From: Amycolatopsis solani
GTDB taxonomy: Bacteria > Actinomycetota > Actinomycetes > Mycobacteriales > Pseudonocardiaceae
DNA length: 64,000 nucleotides
Reading direction: 5' to 3'
Assembly: GCF_033441515.1 (NCBI RefSeq)
Contig: NZ_JAWQJT010000001.1
Span: 2,976,001-3,040,000, forward strand
The translations under genes and the position numbers were made by a program. Under the pieces are notes generated by a model. The model worked only from the letters and a program-made list of their open reading frames with translations, was not told the origin of the DNA and did no database searches. The first letter of the stretch is position 1; each line of letters starts with the position of its first letter. This document shows, one piece after another, positions 8,356 to 19,608 of the stretch.

Positions 8356-10143
8356 GTGACGGCCGTAGCCCCCAAGCCGATCGCGACGCGCCCGTACCCC
8401 GCGCGCGAGTCGGTCAAGGGTTCGTACCTGCTGCGGTTGTTCCGCACGACGGACCACAAGCAGATCGGGATCATGTACCTGGTCACGTCGTTCGCCTTCT
8501 TCATGGCGGGCGGCGCGATGGCCATGCTGATCCGCACCGAGCTGGCGCGGCCCGGGCAGCAGTTCCTTTCGCAGGAGCAGTACAACCAGCTGTTCACCAT
8601 GCACGGCACGGTGATGCTGCTGCTGTACGCGACCCCGATCCTCTTCGGCTTCGCGAACTTCGTGCTCCCGCTGCAGATCGGCTCGCCCGACGTCGCGTTC
8701 CCGCGGCTGAACGCGTTCTCGTACTGGCTGTACCTCTTCGGCGGCCTGATCGTGCTGTCGGGCTTCCTGACGCCGGGTGGCGCCGCCGACTTCGGCTGGT
8801 TCGCCTACACCCCGCTGTCGGACGCGATCCACTCGCCGGGCGTCGGCGCCGACCTGTGGATCTCCGGCCTGGTGGTCTCCGGTCTCGGCACCATCCTCGG
8901 CGCGGTCAACATGGTCACCACCGTGGTCTGCCTGCGCGCGCCCGGCATGACGATGTACCGGATGCCGATCTTCACCTGGAACATCCTGGTGACGTCGATC
9001 CTGATCCTGCTCGCCTTCCCGATCCTGACCGCGGCCCTGATGGGCCTGCTGGCGGACCGGCACCTCGGGGCGCACGTGTTCGACCCCGAAAACGGCGGCG
9101 TGATCCTCTGGCAGCACCTCTTCTGGTTCTTCGGCCATCCCGAGGTCTACATCGTCGCGCTACCGTTCTTCGGGATCGTGTCGGAGATCTTCCCGGTGTT
9201 CAGCCGCAAGCCGCTGTTCGGCTACAAGAGCCTGGTCTGGGCGACGCTGGCCATCGCGGCGCTGTCGGTCGCGGTGTGGGCGCACCACATGTACGCCACC
9301 GGCGCCGTGCTGCTGCCGTTCTTCTCCTTCATGACGTTCCTGATCGCCGTCCCGACCGGCATCAAGTTCTTCAACTGGATCGGCACGATGTGGAAGGGCC
9401 AGCTGTCCTTCGAGACGCCGATGATCTTCTCGATGGGCTTCATCGTCACGTTCCTCTTCGGCGGCCTGACCGGCATCCTGCTGGCCGCGCCGGCGATCGA
9501 CTTCCACGTGTCGGACAGCTACTTCGTCGTCGCGCACTTCCACTACGTGCTCTACGGCACGATCGTGTTCGCCACCTTCGCCGGCATCTACTTCTGGTTC
9601 CCGAAGATCACCGGCCGGATGATGGACGAAAAGCTCGGCAAGTGGCACTTCTGGACCACGTTCATCGGCTTCCACGGCACGTTCCTCGTCCAGCACTGGC
9701 TCGGCGCGGAGGGCATGCCGCGGCGGTACGCGGACTACCTGACCAGTGACGGCTTCACCACGCTGAACACGATCTCCACGATCGGCGCGTACATCCTCGG
9801 TGCCTCGACGCTGCCGTTCATCTGGAACGTCTTCAAGAGCTACCGGTACGGCGAGATCGTCACGGTGGACGACCCGTGGGGCTACGGCAACTCGCTCGAG
9901 TGGGCGACCTCCTGCCCGCCGCCGCGGCACAACTTCACCGAGCTGCCCCGGATCCGCTCCGAGCGGCCGGCGTTCGAGCTGCACTACCCGCACATGATCG
10001 AGCGGCTCCACAGCGAGGGCGAGATCGGCTTCTTCGGCAAGCAGAAGGTCAACAGCCACGCGGCGCCGTCGCAGCTGCTGACCGAAGCGGTGATCCCCGG
10101 AGACCACTCCAAGGACAACGCCAGCGAGCAGGGCGACAAGTAA
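8356..10143 (+). CDS. ctaD: Cytochrome c oxidase (aa3) subunit I
   Basis: 595 residues. The core subunit of the haem-copper terminal oxidase, which reduces oxygen and pumps protons in the cytoplasmic membrane. Twelve hydrophobic segments are present. Family marks include [18 protein letters not shown] with a haem-ligand His, the [13 protein letters not shown] loop with the CuB/Tyr site, and the two-His segment [10 protein letters not shown]. The GTG at 8356 is chosen because GGAGG at 8345-8349 sits 6 bases upstream and actinobacterial CtaD proteins begin near MTA; ATG 8320 is an alternative. It is followed by a strong terminator, then serB, the same neighbours as in M. tuberculosis (ctaD-serB2). 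Confidence 0.96.
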   Translation: MTAVAPKPIATRPYPARESVKGSYLLRLFRTTDHKQIGIMYLVTSFAFFMAGGAMAMLIRTELARPGQQFLSQEQYNQLFTMHGTVMLLLYATPILFGFANFVLPLQIGSPDVAFPRLNAFSYWLYLFGGLIVLSGFLTPGGAADFGWFAYTPLSDAIHSPGVGADLWISGLVVSGLGTILGAVNMVTTVVCLRAPGMTMYRMPIFTWNILVTSILILLAFPILTAALMGLLADRHLGAHVFDPENGGVILWQHLFWFFGHPEVYIVALPFFGIVSEIFPVFSRKPLFGYKSLVWATLAIAALSVAVWAHHMYATGAVLLPFFSFMTFLIAVPTGIKFFNWIGTMWKGQLSFETPMIFSMGFIVTFLFGGLTGILLAAPAIDFHVSDSYFVVAHFHYVLYGTIVFATFAGIYFWFPKITGRMMDEKLGKWHFWTTFIGFHGTFLVQHWLGAEGMPRRYADYLTSDGFTTLNTISTIGAYILGASTLPFIWNVFKSYRYGEIVTVDDPWGYGNSLEWATSCPPPRHNFTELPRIRSERPAFELHYPHMIERLHSEGEIGFFGKQKVNSHAAPSQLLTEAVIPGDHSKDNASEQGDK

Positions 10144-10157
10144 GCACCTGATCGAGT

Positions 10158-10196
10158 GAGCGCGTGCCCGGCTTTTGTGAAGCCGGGCACGCGCTC
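10158..10196 (+). terminator. Intrinsic terminator downstream of ctaD
   Basis: A perfect 17-base-pair inverted repeat: GAGCGCGTGCCCGGCTT at 10158-10174 and its complement at 10180-10196, with a 5-base loop, followed by TACTTTTG. It starts 15 bases after the ctaD stop and should end that transcript before serB. Confidence 0.85.
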
Positions 10197-10256
10197 TACT
10201 TTTGTCCGACCCCGGACCGGCAGACTGACCGTGCAGCGTTGCCGAACGAGGGATGA

Positions 10257-12265
<2,009 letters not shown>

Positions 12266-12281
12266 GCCGGTTGGAGCGGGC

Positions 12282-12686
12282 ATGGGACTCGAAGTTCAAC
12301 GCGACGGGCAGCACGCGTTCGTGGGGCGCAATGATCGGGGCGCGGAGGTCCGGCTGGGCCGCGCGGGCGCCGAAGGGGCTTTCTCGCCCGCCGAACTGCT
12401 GCAGATCGCGGCCGCGGGCTGCAGCGCGGTGACCGCCGAAGAGCTGATCACGCGACGGGTCGGCGAGGACTCGAAGTTCCGCGTCACCGTCACCGCGGAT
12501 CGGCGTGAAGGGGCTTCGGAACTGGACGCCGTGCACGTCGCTTTCGACGTCGACGTGTCGACATTGGCGGCGGATCAGCGGGAAGCGCTGGCCGGCGCCG
12601 TGGACCGCGCGATCGAGCGGCTGTGCACGGTGAGCCGGACGCTCAAGAAGGGGATTCCGGTGACGGAGGAGTTCCCGGGCGCCTAG
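12282..12686 (+). CDS. OsmC/Ohr-family peroxide-resistance protein
   Basis: 134 residues. OsmC fold with the two redox cysteines expected for thiol-dependent hydroperoxide reduction: C47 in LLQIAAAGCSAV and C115 in IERLCTVSRT. The family detoxifies organic hydroperoxides in the cytosol using a dihydrolipoyl or similar thiol donor. It is 16 bases downstream of the PTH2 gene on the same strand, so probably part of that transcript. Its end overlaps the convergent small gene at 12683 by 4 bases. Whether it is Ohr or OsmC proper is not settled. Confidence 0.82.
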   Translation: MGLEVQRDGQHAFVGRNDRGAEVRLGRAGAEGAFSPAELLQIAAAGCSAVTAEELITRRVGEDSKFRVTVTADRREGASELDAVHVAFDVDVSTLAADQREALAGAVDRAIERLCTVSRTLKKGIPVTEEFPGA

Positions 12687-13024
12687 TTCTGCGCGGATTC
12701 CCAGACGACGTAAGCCTGGTCGGCGTCGGTCGTCATGGCCTCGATGAACTTCTCGTTGTCGAAGCCCGGCAAGGACTGCAGGCGCTCGATGAGCGCGTCG
12801 GCCGCCGGGTCGCCGCTCGGGACCGCGGTGCCCTTGCCGTCGGTGCCCACCAGCATGAAGAACACGTCTTCGTTCCACGGGCCGTCGGGGATCACCCGGA
12901 CCATCACCGACGACAGGCCGGCCCACGTGACAGCTTCTTCGCTGCCGTCCGCGAGGCGCCGCCGCACGCCGGTGTCGTCGACACTGACGGTCCGGGACTG
13001 TGCGCTGGACGAATCCTGGGTCAA
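12683..13024 (-). CDS. Conserved hypothetical protein
   Basis: 113 residues, acidic, no signal peptide and no membrane segment. The sequence contains EEAVTWAGLSSVMVRVIPDGPWNEDVFFML, a pattern typical of a small actinobacterial conserved protein family without assigned function. The start is TTG at 13024, supported by GGGAG six bases upstream and by absence of an ATG in frame. The next gene on this strand lies about 60 bases behind it beyond the convergent dinG end, so no operon partner is obvious. Confidence 0.72.
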   Translation of the reverse strand: MTQDSSSAQSRTVSVDDTGVRRRLADGSEEAVTWAGLSSVMVRVIPDGPWNEDVFFMLVGTDGKGTAVPSGDPAADALIERLQSLPGFDNEKFIEAMTTDADQAYVVWESAQN

Positions 13025-13083
13025 CCGGTGCTCCCTTTATTGCTTCGGTTGCTTCACCGTACCGGTCGGTGCTGTGGACCGCG

Positions 13084-15147
13084 TCACGCGGGCGCGGCTG
13101 CGTCGAGCCGGCGCAGCGCTTCGCGCACCACCTTCGGGTCCATCGTCGGCCAGAACGGCGGCAGCGACGCACGGAGGAATCCGCCGTAGCGGGCGTTCGC
13201 CAGCCGCGAATCCAGCACCGCGACCACCCCGCGGTCGGTGACCGAACGGTGCAGCCGCCCGGTGCCCTGTGCCAGCAGCAGCGCCGCGTGCGTGGCCGCG
13301 ACGGTGAGGAACCCGTTGCCGCCGCGGGCTTCCACAGCGCGCTGGCGGGCCGATGACACCGGGTCGTCCGGGCGCGGGAACGGGATCCGGTCGACCACCA
13401 CGAGCTGCAGCGACGGCCCCGGCACGTCCACGCCCTGCCACAGGCTGAGCGTGCCGAACAGGCACGTGCGGACGTCCTCGGAGAACTTCTGGACCAGCAG
13501 CGACGTCGAATCCTCGCCCTGGCAGAGGATCGGGAAGTCGAGCCGTCCGCGCATCTCCTCGGTGGCCTGCTTGGCCGCCCGCATCGACGAGAACAAGCCC
13601 AGCGTGCGCCCGCCCGCGGCCTCGATCAGCTCGGCCAGTTCGTCCATTGTGGACGACGCAAGCCCGTCGCGGCCCGGCGGCGGCAGGTGCTTGGCCAGGT
13701 AGAGGATGCCGTTGCGCTTGTGGTCGAACGGCGAGCCGACGTCCAGCCCGAGCCACTTGGGGCCGGTGCCGGCGTCCGACGGCGCTTCCTTCTCCGTCGC
13801 GGCTCCGGGTGCCTGCTCGACGCGCGCCGCGGCCGGCGGGAGACCCCATTGGCGCGCCATGGTGTCGAACGTGCCGCCGAGGGTGAGCGTCGCCGAGGTC
13901 AGGATCGTCGTGTGCTGGTTGAACACGCGCTCGCGCAGCAGGCCGGCGACGCCGAGCGGCGCCACCTTCAACGCCGGCGGGCGCGGGTTCGACGAGAACT
14001 TGTCGCCGGACAGCCAGACGACGTCGCGCTGGTGCGCCTGGTCGTCGTCGAACGCCTCCAGCAGCCGGACGGCGGTGTCGTGCACCTCGTCGAGCAGCGA
14101 GCGCGCCAGCTTGCGCGCGGTCGCGCCCTCGACGTCCTCCTTGCGATCCGAGCCCAGCGCCGTGATGCACCGGTGCGCGGCGTCGCGGATCGCCGGGATC
14201 GCGCCCTTCAGCGGCTGCGGCAGCTCGTCCATCCGGCCCGCGGGCAGGTCGTCGATGATCAGGGCCAGCCCGTCACCGGCCTCCAGGAGGCCGTCGGCGA
14301 CGTCGGCGTCGATGAGCTTGCCGCAGCGGCGGGCGGCCGACGCGCACATCGCGCTGGTCAGCTCGCCGGTGGCGACCGAGGTGACGCGGTCGACCAGTTC
14401 GTGGGCCTCGTCGATGATCACCACGTCGTGGTCCGGCAGCACCTGGTAGCCCTGCAGGGCGTCGATCGCCAGCAGCGCGTGGTTGGTGACGATGACGTCG
14501 GCGCGGCCGGCCTCGGCGCGGGCCTTCTCGGCGAAGCAGTCCGTGCCGATCGGGCAGCGCGAAGCGCCGAGACATTCCTTCGCCGTCACGGAAACCTGGC
14601 GCCACGCCTGGTCCGTGACGCCGGGGACGAGCTCGTCGCGGTCGCCGGTTTCGGTGTCCGACGCCCACTCCCGCAGCCGCGTGACCTCCTTGCCCAGCCT
14701 CGACACCGCGAACGGGTCGAAGAGCTGCGCGTCCTCCGGCTCGTCCGGCGCGCCGGAATCCAGCCGGTGCAGGCACATGTAGTTGCGGCGGCCCTTGAGG
14801 ATGGCGAAGGTCGGTTCGCGGCCCAGCGGCTTCTTCAGCGCCTTCGCCAGGCGTGGCAGGTCGCGGTCGACCAGCTGGCGCTGCAGCGCGATCGTCGCCG
14901 TGGACACGACGACCGTGGCTTCCTTCTGGACGGCGTGGCGGATCGCGGGCACGAGGTACGCCAGCGACTTGCCGGTGCCGGTGCCCGCCTGCACGGCCAG
15001 GTGCTCGCCGGTGCGGATCGCGCGGCCGACGGCGTCCGCCATTTCGACCTGCCCTGGGCGCTCGGCACCCCCGACGGACTCCACCGCGTGGGTGAGGAGT
15101 TCGAGGACGCCGGGGAAATCAGTTCGAGCGGGCACAGCGACACACAT
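13084..15147 (-). CDS. dinG: DinG-type ATP-dependent DNA helicase (superfamily 2, XPD-like)
   Basis: 687 residues. Walker A QAGTGTGKSLAYL (about residues 57-68), DEAH box VVIIDEAHELVDR, and iron-sulphur cluster cysteines spread through YMCLHRLD and CLGASRCPIGTDCFAEKA between them, as in DinG/XPD 5'-3' helicases. C-terminal helicase motifs include SFLFGTLSLWQGVDVPG-like text and QGTGRLHRS. It unwinds forked DNA, R-loops and D-loops during repair. In M. tuberculosis dinG is Rv1329c next to pncB1, the same order as here apart from bioY, eda, pncA and a secreted protein. ATG 15147 is used; GTG 15135 is possible. Confidence 0.92.
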   Translation of the reverse strand: MCVAVPARTDFPGVLELLTHAVESVGGAERPGQVEMADAVGRAIRTGEHLAVQAGTGTGKSLAYLVPAIRHAVQKEATVVVSTATIALQRQLVDRDLPRLAKALKKPLGREPTFAILKGRRNYMCLHRLDSGAPDEPEDAQLFDPFAVSRLGKEVTRLREWASDTETGDRDELVPGVTDQAWRQVSVTAKECLGASRCPIGTDCFAEKARAEAGRADVIVTNHALLAIDALQGYQVLPDHDVVIIDEAHELVDRVTSVATGELTSAMCASAARRCGKLIDADVADGLLEAGDGLALIIDDLPAGRMDELPQPLKGAIPAIRDAAHRCITALGSDRKEDVEGATARKLARSLLDEVHDTAVRLLEAFDDDQAHQRDVVWLSGDKFSSNPRPPALKVAPLGVAGLLRERVFNQHTTILTSATLTLGGTFDTMARQWGLPPAAARVEQAPGAATEKEAPSDAGTGPKWLGLDVGSPFDHKRNGILYLAKHLPPPGRDGLASSTMDELAELIEAAGGRTLGLFSSMRAAKQATEEMRGRLDFPILCQGEDSTSLLVQKFSEDVRTCLFGTLSLWQGVDVPGPSLQLVVVDRIPFPRPDDPVSSARQRAVEARGGNGFLTVAATHAALLLAQGTGRLHRSVTDRGVVAVLDSRLANARYGGFLRASLPPFWPTMDPKVVREALRRLDAAAPA

Positions 15148-15169
15148 TAGCCGCCGGGACCGACAGGAT

Positions 15170-15210
15170 CGGTGATCCGTCGCGAACGGGCCGTTCGCGC
15201 CGGATCACCG
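15170..15210 (-). terminator. Strong hairpin between bioY and dinG
   Basis: CGGTGATCCG (15170-15179) pairs with CGGATCACCG (15201-15210), and CGCGAACGG (15181-15189) with CCGTTCGCG (15191-15199), leaving almost no loop and one mismatch. It lies just after the bioY stop on the minus strand and before the dinG start, so it probably ends bioY transcription. No T-run follows, as is common for actinomycete terminators. Confidence 0.7.
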
Positions 15211-15216
15211 ACGGCG

Positions 15217-15804
15217 TCAGTCCTGCTCGCGGCCCGAGACGAGCTTCCAGGTGAGCGGCAGCAGACCCGCCGCCACGACGATCTTGATCGCGTCGCCGAC
15301 CAGGAACGGCGTGACGCCCTTGGCGAACGCCGTCGAGAGGTCGAAGCCGGTCGACGCCATCAGCCACGGCACGCCGAACGCGTAGATCACGAGGTTGCCG
15401 AGCACCATGGTGCCCGCGGTGCGCACCGCCGTCCGGTCGCCGCCGCGGCCGGCGAGGGCGCCCACGAGCGCGCCGGCGAAGACGAAGCCCACGATGTAGC
15501 CGGCGCTCGCGCCGGACAGGCCCGCGGTGCCGTGCTGGAACCACGGCACGCCCACGGCGCCGACGAGCAGGTACACCAGCATCGACGCGGCACCGCGCGA
15601 CATGCCGAGCGACGCGCCGACGAGCAGCGCGGCGAACGTCTGGCCGGTCATCGGCACCGGGCTGCCCGGCACCGGGATGGTCAGCTGCGCGGCGGCGCCG
15701 GTGAGCACGGCACCGCCGGCGACCAGCGCGATGTCCCGGACGAGCGAGCCGGGGACGAGGTCGGCCAGCACGGGCCGCTTGCCGGCGAAGGACAGCGAAG
15801 ACAC
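15217..15804 (-). CDS. bioY: Biotin transporter substrate-binding S component BioY
   Basis: 195 residues from GTG 15804. A polytopic membrane protein with six hydrophobic segments and BioY family text: ALVAGGAVLTGAAAQLTIPVP, PVPMTGQTFAALLVGA and the GASAGYIVGF-like segment. It captures biotin as the S component of an energy-coupling factor transporter; no EcfA or EcfT genes lie in this window, so it would use units encoded elsewhere or act alone. GGGAGG four to five bases upstream fixes GTG 15804 over the in-frame ATG at 15825. A palindrome 35 bases upstream may be its operator. Confidence 0.93.
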   Translation of the reverse strand: MSSLSFAGKRPVLADLVPGSLVRDIALVAGGAVLTGAAAQLTIPVPGSPVPMTGQTFAALLVGASLGMSRGAASMLVYLLVGAVGVPWFQHGTAGLSGASAGYIVGFVFAGALVGALAGRGGDRTAVRTAGTMVLGNLVIYAFGVPWLMASTGFDLSTAFAKGVTPFLVGDAIKIVVAAGLLPLTWKLVSGREQD

Positions 15805-15838
15805 GAAACCTCCCTGGGTGAGCAAAGTCGATCGAGGT

Positions 15839-15850
15839 TAACGCTCGTTA
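15839..15850. promoter_or_regulatory. Palindrome upstream of bioY, candidate operator
   Basis: TAACGCTCGTTA (arms TAACG/CGTTA, extended by a partly matching G/C pair) lies 35 bases before the bioY start. Biotin uptake in actinobacteria is often repressed by the TetR-family regulator BioQ, but this site does not match the BioQ consensus closely as I recall it, so the cognate regulator is unassigned. Confidence 0.35.
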
Positions 15851-15982
15851 CCGCCGCAAAACCCGCGAAGTTGCGTTCCTCACCGGCCACTCGTCCGGGT
15901 GGACCCGATCAGGGACGGCGGCCGGGCTGCCGATGACGTAGTGGGTAACTACGACCTGTCACGAAACCGAGGAGGCCGGTGC

Positions 15983-16630
15983 ATGCGAAACGCCAGGAAG
16001 AGGACATTCCGGTTGCTGGCCGTGACGACGTTGAGCGTGCCGCTCCTGGCCGCCGCGGCCCCCGGGACGTCCACCGGATGGGCGTCTTCGGGATCGCTGG
16101 ACGTGACGATCGACAACGAGCACGTCGTCACCGGCGAGCTGGCGAAATGCACCGCCGACGGGCCGTACAGCGCGCAGACGCAGGGTGGTGCGACGGGCGA
16201 CGTCGCCGCGTTCGGGATGGGCGAGTCCGGCTGCGGGCGCTCGGGGGCCGTCGCGGTCGCGCAGGCGTCGGGGCACCGGTTCTCGGCCACCGTGCTCAAG
16301 CGCTACGGCGGCCCGGTGATCACCGTGCGCACCTTCTCGGCGAAGTGCGCGACGAGCGAGAACGGCAGCGGCGGCGAGGTGTCGATCGGCGCCGTGCAGG
16401 GGATCACCGTGCCCGAGCAGATCCCGCCGAACCACCGGATCGTCATCCCCGGCGGTGCCGCGGGGACCGCGCTGGCGACGGTGGTGCTCAACGAGACCGT
16501 GACGCCGCAGCCGCCGGACGGCAGCCTGGTGACGCACGCGGTGCACATCCGGCTGTTCCCGCAGGGCGGCCCGGCGAGCGGGGACATCTACCTGGGCACG
16601 GCCGCCTGCGCCCCGTTCGGCAAGAAGTGA
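15983..16630 (+). CDS. Secreted protein of unknown function
   Basis: 215 residues from ATG 15983, with GGAGG eight bases upstream. The N-terminus is a clear Sec signal peptide: basic residues 1-11, a hydrophobic core LLAVTTLSVPLLAAAAP, and likely cleavage around residues 27-34. The mature part is rich in Gly/Ser/Thr and beta-strand-like, with five cysteines that could form disulphides. The layout recalls actinobacterial 'choice-of-anchor P' secreted proteins, but I cannot confirm this. It stands alone and is followed by a strong hairpin shared with the convergent eda gene. Confidence 0.75.
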   Translation: MRNARKRTFRLLAVTTLSVPLLAAAAPGTSTGWASSGSLDVTIDNEHVVTGELAKCTADGPYSAQTQGGATGDVAAFGMGESGCGRSGAVAVAQASGHRFSATVLKRYGGPVITVRTFSAKCATSENGSGGEVSIGAVQGITVPEQIPPNHRIVIPGGAAGTALATVVLNETVTPQPPDGSLVTHAVHIRLFPQGGPASGDIYLGTAACAPFGKK

Positions 16631-16637
16631 CGGCGGA

Positions 16638-16694
16638 ACTTTCCCTATGAAAGTGCCGCTTTGCGCCGCAAAGCGCAGCTTTCATAGGGAAAGT
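16638..16694. terminator. Bidirectional hairpin built from the CTTTCATAGGGAAAG repeat
   Basis: ACTTTCCCTATGAAAG (16638-16653) pairs perfectly with CTTTCATAGGGAAAGT (16679-16694); an inner hairpin GCTTTGCG/CGCAAAGC (16658-16665, 16667-16674) fills most of the middle. It sits between the convergent ends of the secreted-protein gene and eda, so it can act as a terminator in both directions. The same core recurs at 53121-53176. Confidence 0.75.
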
Positions 16695-16700
16695 GGCGCC

Positions 16701-17345
16701 TCAGGGCGTGGTGAAGCGGGCGGCGGCCGCGACGAACTCGCCCGCGCGGGTGGCCAGGTCCGGGAGGCTGCCGCCGGCGGACAGGGCGTCCCCCAGCAGC
16801 GGGGTCGCCGCCGCGATCGCGATCGCGCCCGAGCGCAGGTAGGCCTCGACGTCGGCCAGGTGGACGCCGCCGGTCGGGACCAGCGGGACGTCCGGCAGCG
16901 GGGCGCGGACCGCGCGCAGGTACGCGACGCCGCCGACGGCCGCGATCGGGAACACCTTCACCGCGGCCGCGCCGAGGCGCCAGGCCTGGTCGATCTCGGT
17001 CGGCGTCAGCGCGCCGCAGACCACCGGCGTGTCCAGCTCCGCCGCGCGCTCCAGCACCGCCGGGTTGACCGTCGGGGTGATCAGGTACGCGGCGCCGGCG
17101 TCGACCGCGATGTCCACATCGGACGGTTCGCGGACGCTGCCCGCGCCGATCAGCGCGTCCTCGCCGAGGGCCAGGCGCAGCGCGGTGATCGCCGCCGGCG
17201 CGCCCGGCGTCGTCAGGGTCGCTTCGAGCAGGCGGACGCCCGCCGCGTGCAGCACCATCGCCGCGTCGGCGAACCGCGACGCGTCCGAGGCGCGCAGGAT
17301 CGCGACGAGCCGGTGTTCCGCCAGCGCGGCCCGCAGGTCCTTCAC
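16701..17345 (-). CDS. eda: 2-keto-3-deoxy-6-phosphogluconate (KDPG/KHG) aldolase
   Basis: 214 residues from GTG 17345, which overlaps the stop of the upstream nicotinamidase gene (GTGA). A class I aldolase of the Eda family: VAILRASD, then LLEATLTTPGA with the base glutamate, then IGAGSVREPSDVDIAVDAGA, and the Schiff-base lysine in AAVKVFPIAAVGG (about residue 130). These enzymes split KDPG into pyruvate and glyceraldehyde-3-phosphate in the Entner-Doudoroff or related sugar-acid pathways. No other Entner-Doudoroff gene is near; pairing with NAD-salvage genes is by overlap only and may be incidental. Confidence 0.87.
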   Translation of the reverse strand: MKDLRAALAEHRLVAILRASDASRFADAAMVLHAAGVRLLEATLTTPGAPAAITALRLALGEDALIGAGSVREPSDVDIAVDAGAAYLITPTVNPAVLERAAELDTPVVCGALTPTEIDQAWRLGAAAVKVFPIAAVGGVAYLRAVRAPLPDVPLVPTGGVHLADVEAYLRSGAIAIAAATPLLGDALSAGGSLPDLATRAGEFVAAAARFTTP

Positions 17346-17920
17346 GAAGCCGGCGGCACGGCGGCGGTGCCCGTGTAGGAGACGCCGGCTTCGTCGAAGT
17401 CCTTCAACGTCGCGTCGACCGTCGGCTGCGAGCCGCCGACCGTCAGGTCCAGCAGCACCCGCACGCCGAAGCCCGCCTTCGCCGCGTCGAGCGCCGTCGC
17501 GCGGACGCAGAAGTCCGTCGCGATGCCGACGACGTCGACGTCGGTGACGTCGTGCTCGCGCAGCCAGGCCTCCAGCGACTTCCCGTCGCGGGCCGCGCCC
17601 TCGAAGCCCGAGTACGCGGCGCTGTACTCGCCCTTCGAGAACACCTCGCCGATCGGGACGACGTCGAGCGCGGCGTGGAACGACGCCCCCGGCGTGCCGG
17701 CGACGCAGTGCACCGGCCAGCTGTCCTTGAAGTCGGGCGTCTCGCTGAAGTGGTCGCCCGGGTCGATGTGGTTGTCCCGGGTGGCCACGACGTGGCTGTA
17801 CCCGCCCTCGGCGGCCTGCTTCGAGATGCCGGCGGCCGCGGCGGCTCCGCCCGGCAGGCCGAGCGAACCCCCCTCGCAGAAGTCGTTCTGCACGTCCACC
17901 ACGATCAGCGCGGTCCCCAT
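17342..17920 (-). CDS. pncA: Nicotinamidase / isochorismatase-family amidase
   Basis: 192 residues. Isochorismatase-like hydrolase fold with catalytic Asp9 in LIVVDVQNDFCEGGSL, metal-binding segment ATRDNHIDPGDHFSE (Asp, His, His), catalytic lysine region FSKGEYSAAYSGFEG, and nucleophile cysteine in GIATDFCVRATA. It converts nicotinamide to nicotinate for NAD salvage. The product feeds PncB, encoded 13 bases upstream in the same operon (pncB-pncA-eda order of transcription), which strengthens the nicotinamidase assignment over other amidases. Length matches PncA. Confidence 0.92.
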   Translation of the reverse strand: MGTALIVVDVQNDFCEGGSLGLPGGAAAAAGISKQAAEGGYSHVVATRDNHIDPGDHFSETPDFKDSWPVHCVAGTPGASFHAALDVVPIGEVFSKGEYSAAYSGFEGAARDGKSLEAWLREHDVTDVDVVGIATDFCVRATALDAAKAGFGVRVLLDLTVGGSQPTVDATLKDFDEAGVSYTGTAAVPPAS

Positions 17921-17932
17921 GGTCGGGCTCCT

Positions 17933-19234
17933 TCAGAGAAACAGCGTCGGGATTGCGGGCTCGCCGTGCGAGAGCTTCAGGCCCTCCCACGGCAGGCTGA
18001 CCAGGCCGCGGCGCAGCCGTTGCCTGGCGTCGTCGAGCGTAGGCAGATCCGGCACCGGACGGCCAGCACGGATCAGCGGCAGCTGTAGCGGCCGGTCGTT
18101 GGGCTCCGCGGCGGGCGCCGTGCCCGCCGTGGTCCAGACGACCTCCTCGACCGCCGTGCCGGTGCCGCGGTGGCGCCGCAGCGCGGACTTCCGGCCGCCG
18201 CGCGACTCCTTGTGGGCACTGCGCTTGGCGACCGGCTTGCCGTCCACCTCGACCAGCTTGTAGACCATGCCGGCGGTCGGCGCGCCGGACCCGGTGACCA
18301 CCGAGGTGCCGACGCCGTACGCGTCCACCGGCTCGGCGCGCAGCGCCGCGATGGCGTGTTCGTCGAGGTCACCGGAGACGACGATCCGGGTGTCCTTCGC
18401 GCCGAGGGAGTCCAGCTGCTCGCGGGCCCGGCGGGCGAGCGGGCCGACGTCGCCGGAGTCGATCCGGATCGCGCCGAGCTCCGGCCCGGCGACGCGGACC
18501 GCCGTCTCGATGCCGGCGGTGATGTCGTAGGTGTCGACCAGCAGCGTCGTGTCCGCGCCCATCTTCTCGACCTGCGCGCGGAAGGCCGCCTCCTCGCTGT
18601 CGTGCAGCAGCATGAAGGCGTGCGCGACGGTGCCCCGCGTCGGGATGCCGTAGCGGCGGCCCGCTTCGAGGTTGGACGTCGTCGCGAAGCCGGCCAGGTA
18701 GGCGGCGCGCGCGGCCGCGACCGCCGCGTACTCGTGCGTCCGGCGGCCGCCCATCTCGATGATCGGGCGGCCGTGCGCGGCGCCGGACATCCGGGCCGCC
18801 GCCGACGCGATCGCGCTGTCGTGGTTGAGGATCGACAGCACCAGCGTCTCCAGCAGCACGCACTCGGCGAACGAGCCGGTGACGGTCAGGATCGGCGAGC
18901 CGGGGAAGTACAGCTCGCCCTCGGCGTACCCGTCGAGGTCACCCGAGAACTCGTAGTCGGCGAGCCAGGACAGCGTCGCGTCGTCGACGACCGCGGTCGC
19001 CTCCAGCTGCGCCAGTTCGGCGTCGGTGAAGCGGAAGTCCGCGATGGCGTCGAGCACGCGCGCGGTGCCCGCGACGACGCCGTAGCGGCGCCCGTCCGGC
19101 AGGCGCCGGGCGAACACCTCGAACACGCAGGGGCGGTCCGCCGTCGCGTCGGCGAGCGCGCTGCCCAGCATGGTCAGCTCGTAGTGGTCGGTGAGCAGCG
19201 CAGTGCTGGTCGTGGCCGGCTCCGGTGAACCCAT
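17933..19234 (-). CDS. pncB: Nicotinate phosphoribosyltransferase
   Basis: 433 residues. Makes nicotinate mononucleotide from nicotinate and PRPP, the committed step of the Preiss-Handler NAD salvage route. Visible marks are [15 protein letters not shown] at the N-terminus, the catalytic-His context [33 protein letters not shown], and a GAIRIDSGD sugar-phosphate-binding segment. It is first in the pncB-pncA-eda operon and divergent from clpS with 74 bases between. M. tuberculosis has the same divergent pncB1-clpS arrangement. Confidence 0.94.
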   Translation of the reverse strand: MGSPEPATTSTALLTDHYELTMLGSALADATADRPCVFEVFARRLPDGRRYGVVAGTARVLDAIADFRFTDAELAQLEATAVVDDATLSWLADYEFSGDLDGYAEGELYFPGSPILTVTGSFAECVLLETLVLSILNHDSAIASAAARMSGAAHGRPIIEMGGRRTHEYAAVAAARAAYLAGFATTSNLEAGRRYGIPTRGTVAHAFMLLHDSEEAAFRAQVEKMGADTTLLVDTYDITAGIETAVRVAGPELGAIRIDSGDVGPLARRAREQLDSLGAKDTRIVVSGDLDEHAIAALRAEPVDAYGVGTSVVTGSGAPTAGMVYKLVEVDGKPVAKRSAHKESRGGRKSALRRHRGTGTAVEEVVWTTAGTAPAAEPNDRPLQLPLIRAGRPVPDLPTLDDARQRLRRGLVSLPWEGLKLSHGEPAIPTLFL

Positions 19235-19308
19235 GGGGTCAGCCTATTCACCCACATGGCCGGACCTGGCGCGGCGTACCCCGTGACCCCCGTGACACCA
19301 TGGGGTGC

Positions 19309-19608
19309 ATGTCCACGCCTGTCGCATCCGAACAGACGCAGGTCGAGCCGGCCGGTGCGGAAGTAGCCGAGTCGGACACCCCCTGGCGGACCGTGGTCTG
19401 GAACGACCCGGTGAACCTGATGTCGTACGTGACGTACGTCTTCCAGAAGCTGTTCGGCTACAGCCGCGACCACGCCACCAAGCTGATGCTCGACGTGCAC
19501 CAGAAGGGCAAGGCGATCGTGTCGTCCGGCAGCAAGGAGAAGGTGGAGACGGACGTGGCGAAGCTCCACGCGGCCGGTCTCTGGGCCACCATGGAGCAGA
19601 CGTCGTGA
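19309..19608 (+). CDS. clpS: ATP-dependent Clp protease adaptor ClpS
   Basis: 99 residues from ATG 19309. ClpS binds N-degron substrates and delivers them to ClpC/ClpA-ClpP. The conserved core runs from [20 protein letters not shown] through [17 protein letters not shown], containing the acidic N-end-residue pocket (Asn-Asp) and the Met/Val contacts. The N-terminal 25 residues are the normal flexible extension. The gene ends in a GTGA overlap with the DUF2017 gene, as in mycobacteria. Confidence 0.95.
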   Translation: MSTPVASEQTQVEPAGAEVAESDTPWRTVVWNDPVNLMSYVTYVFQKLFGYSRDHATKLMLDVHQKGKAIVSSGSKEKVETDVAKLHAAGLWATMEQTS

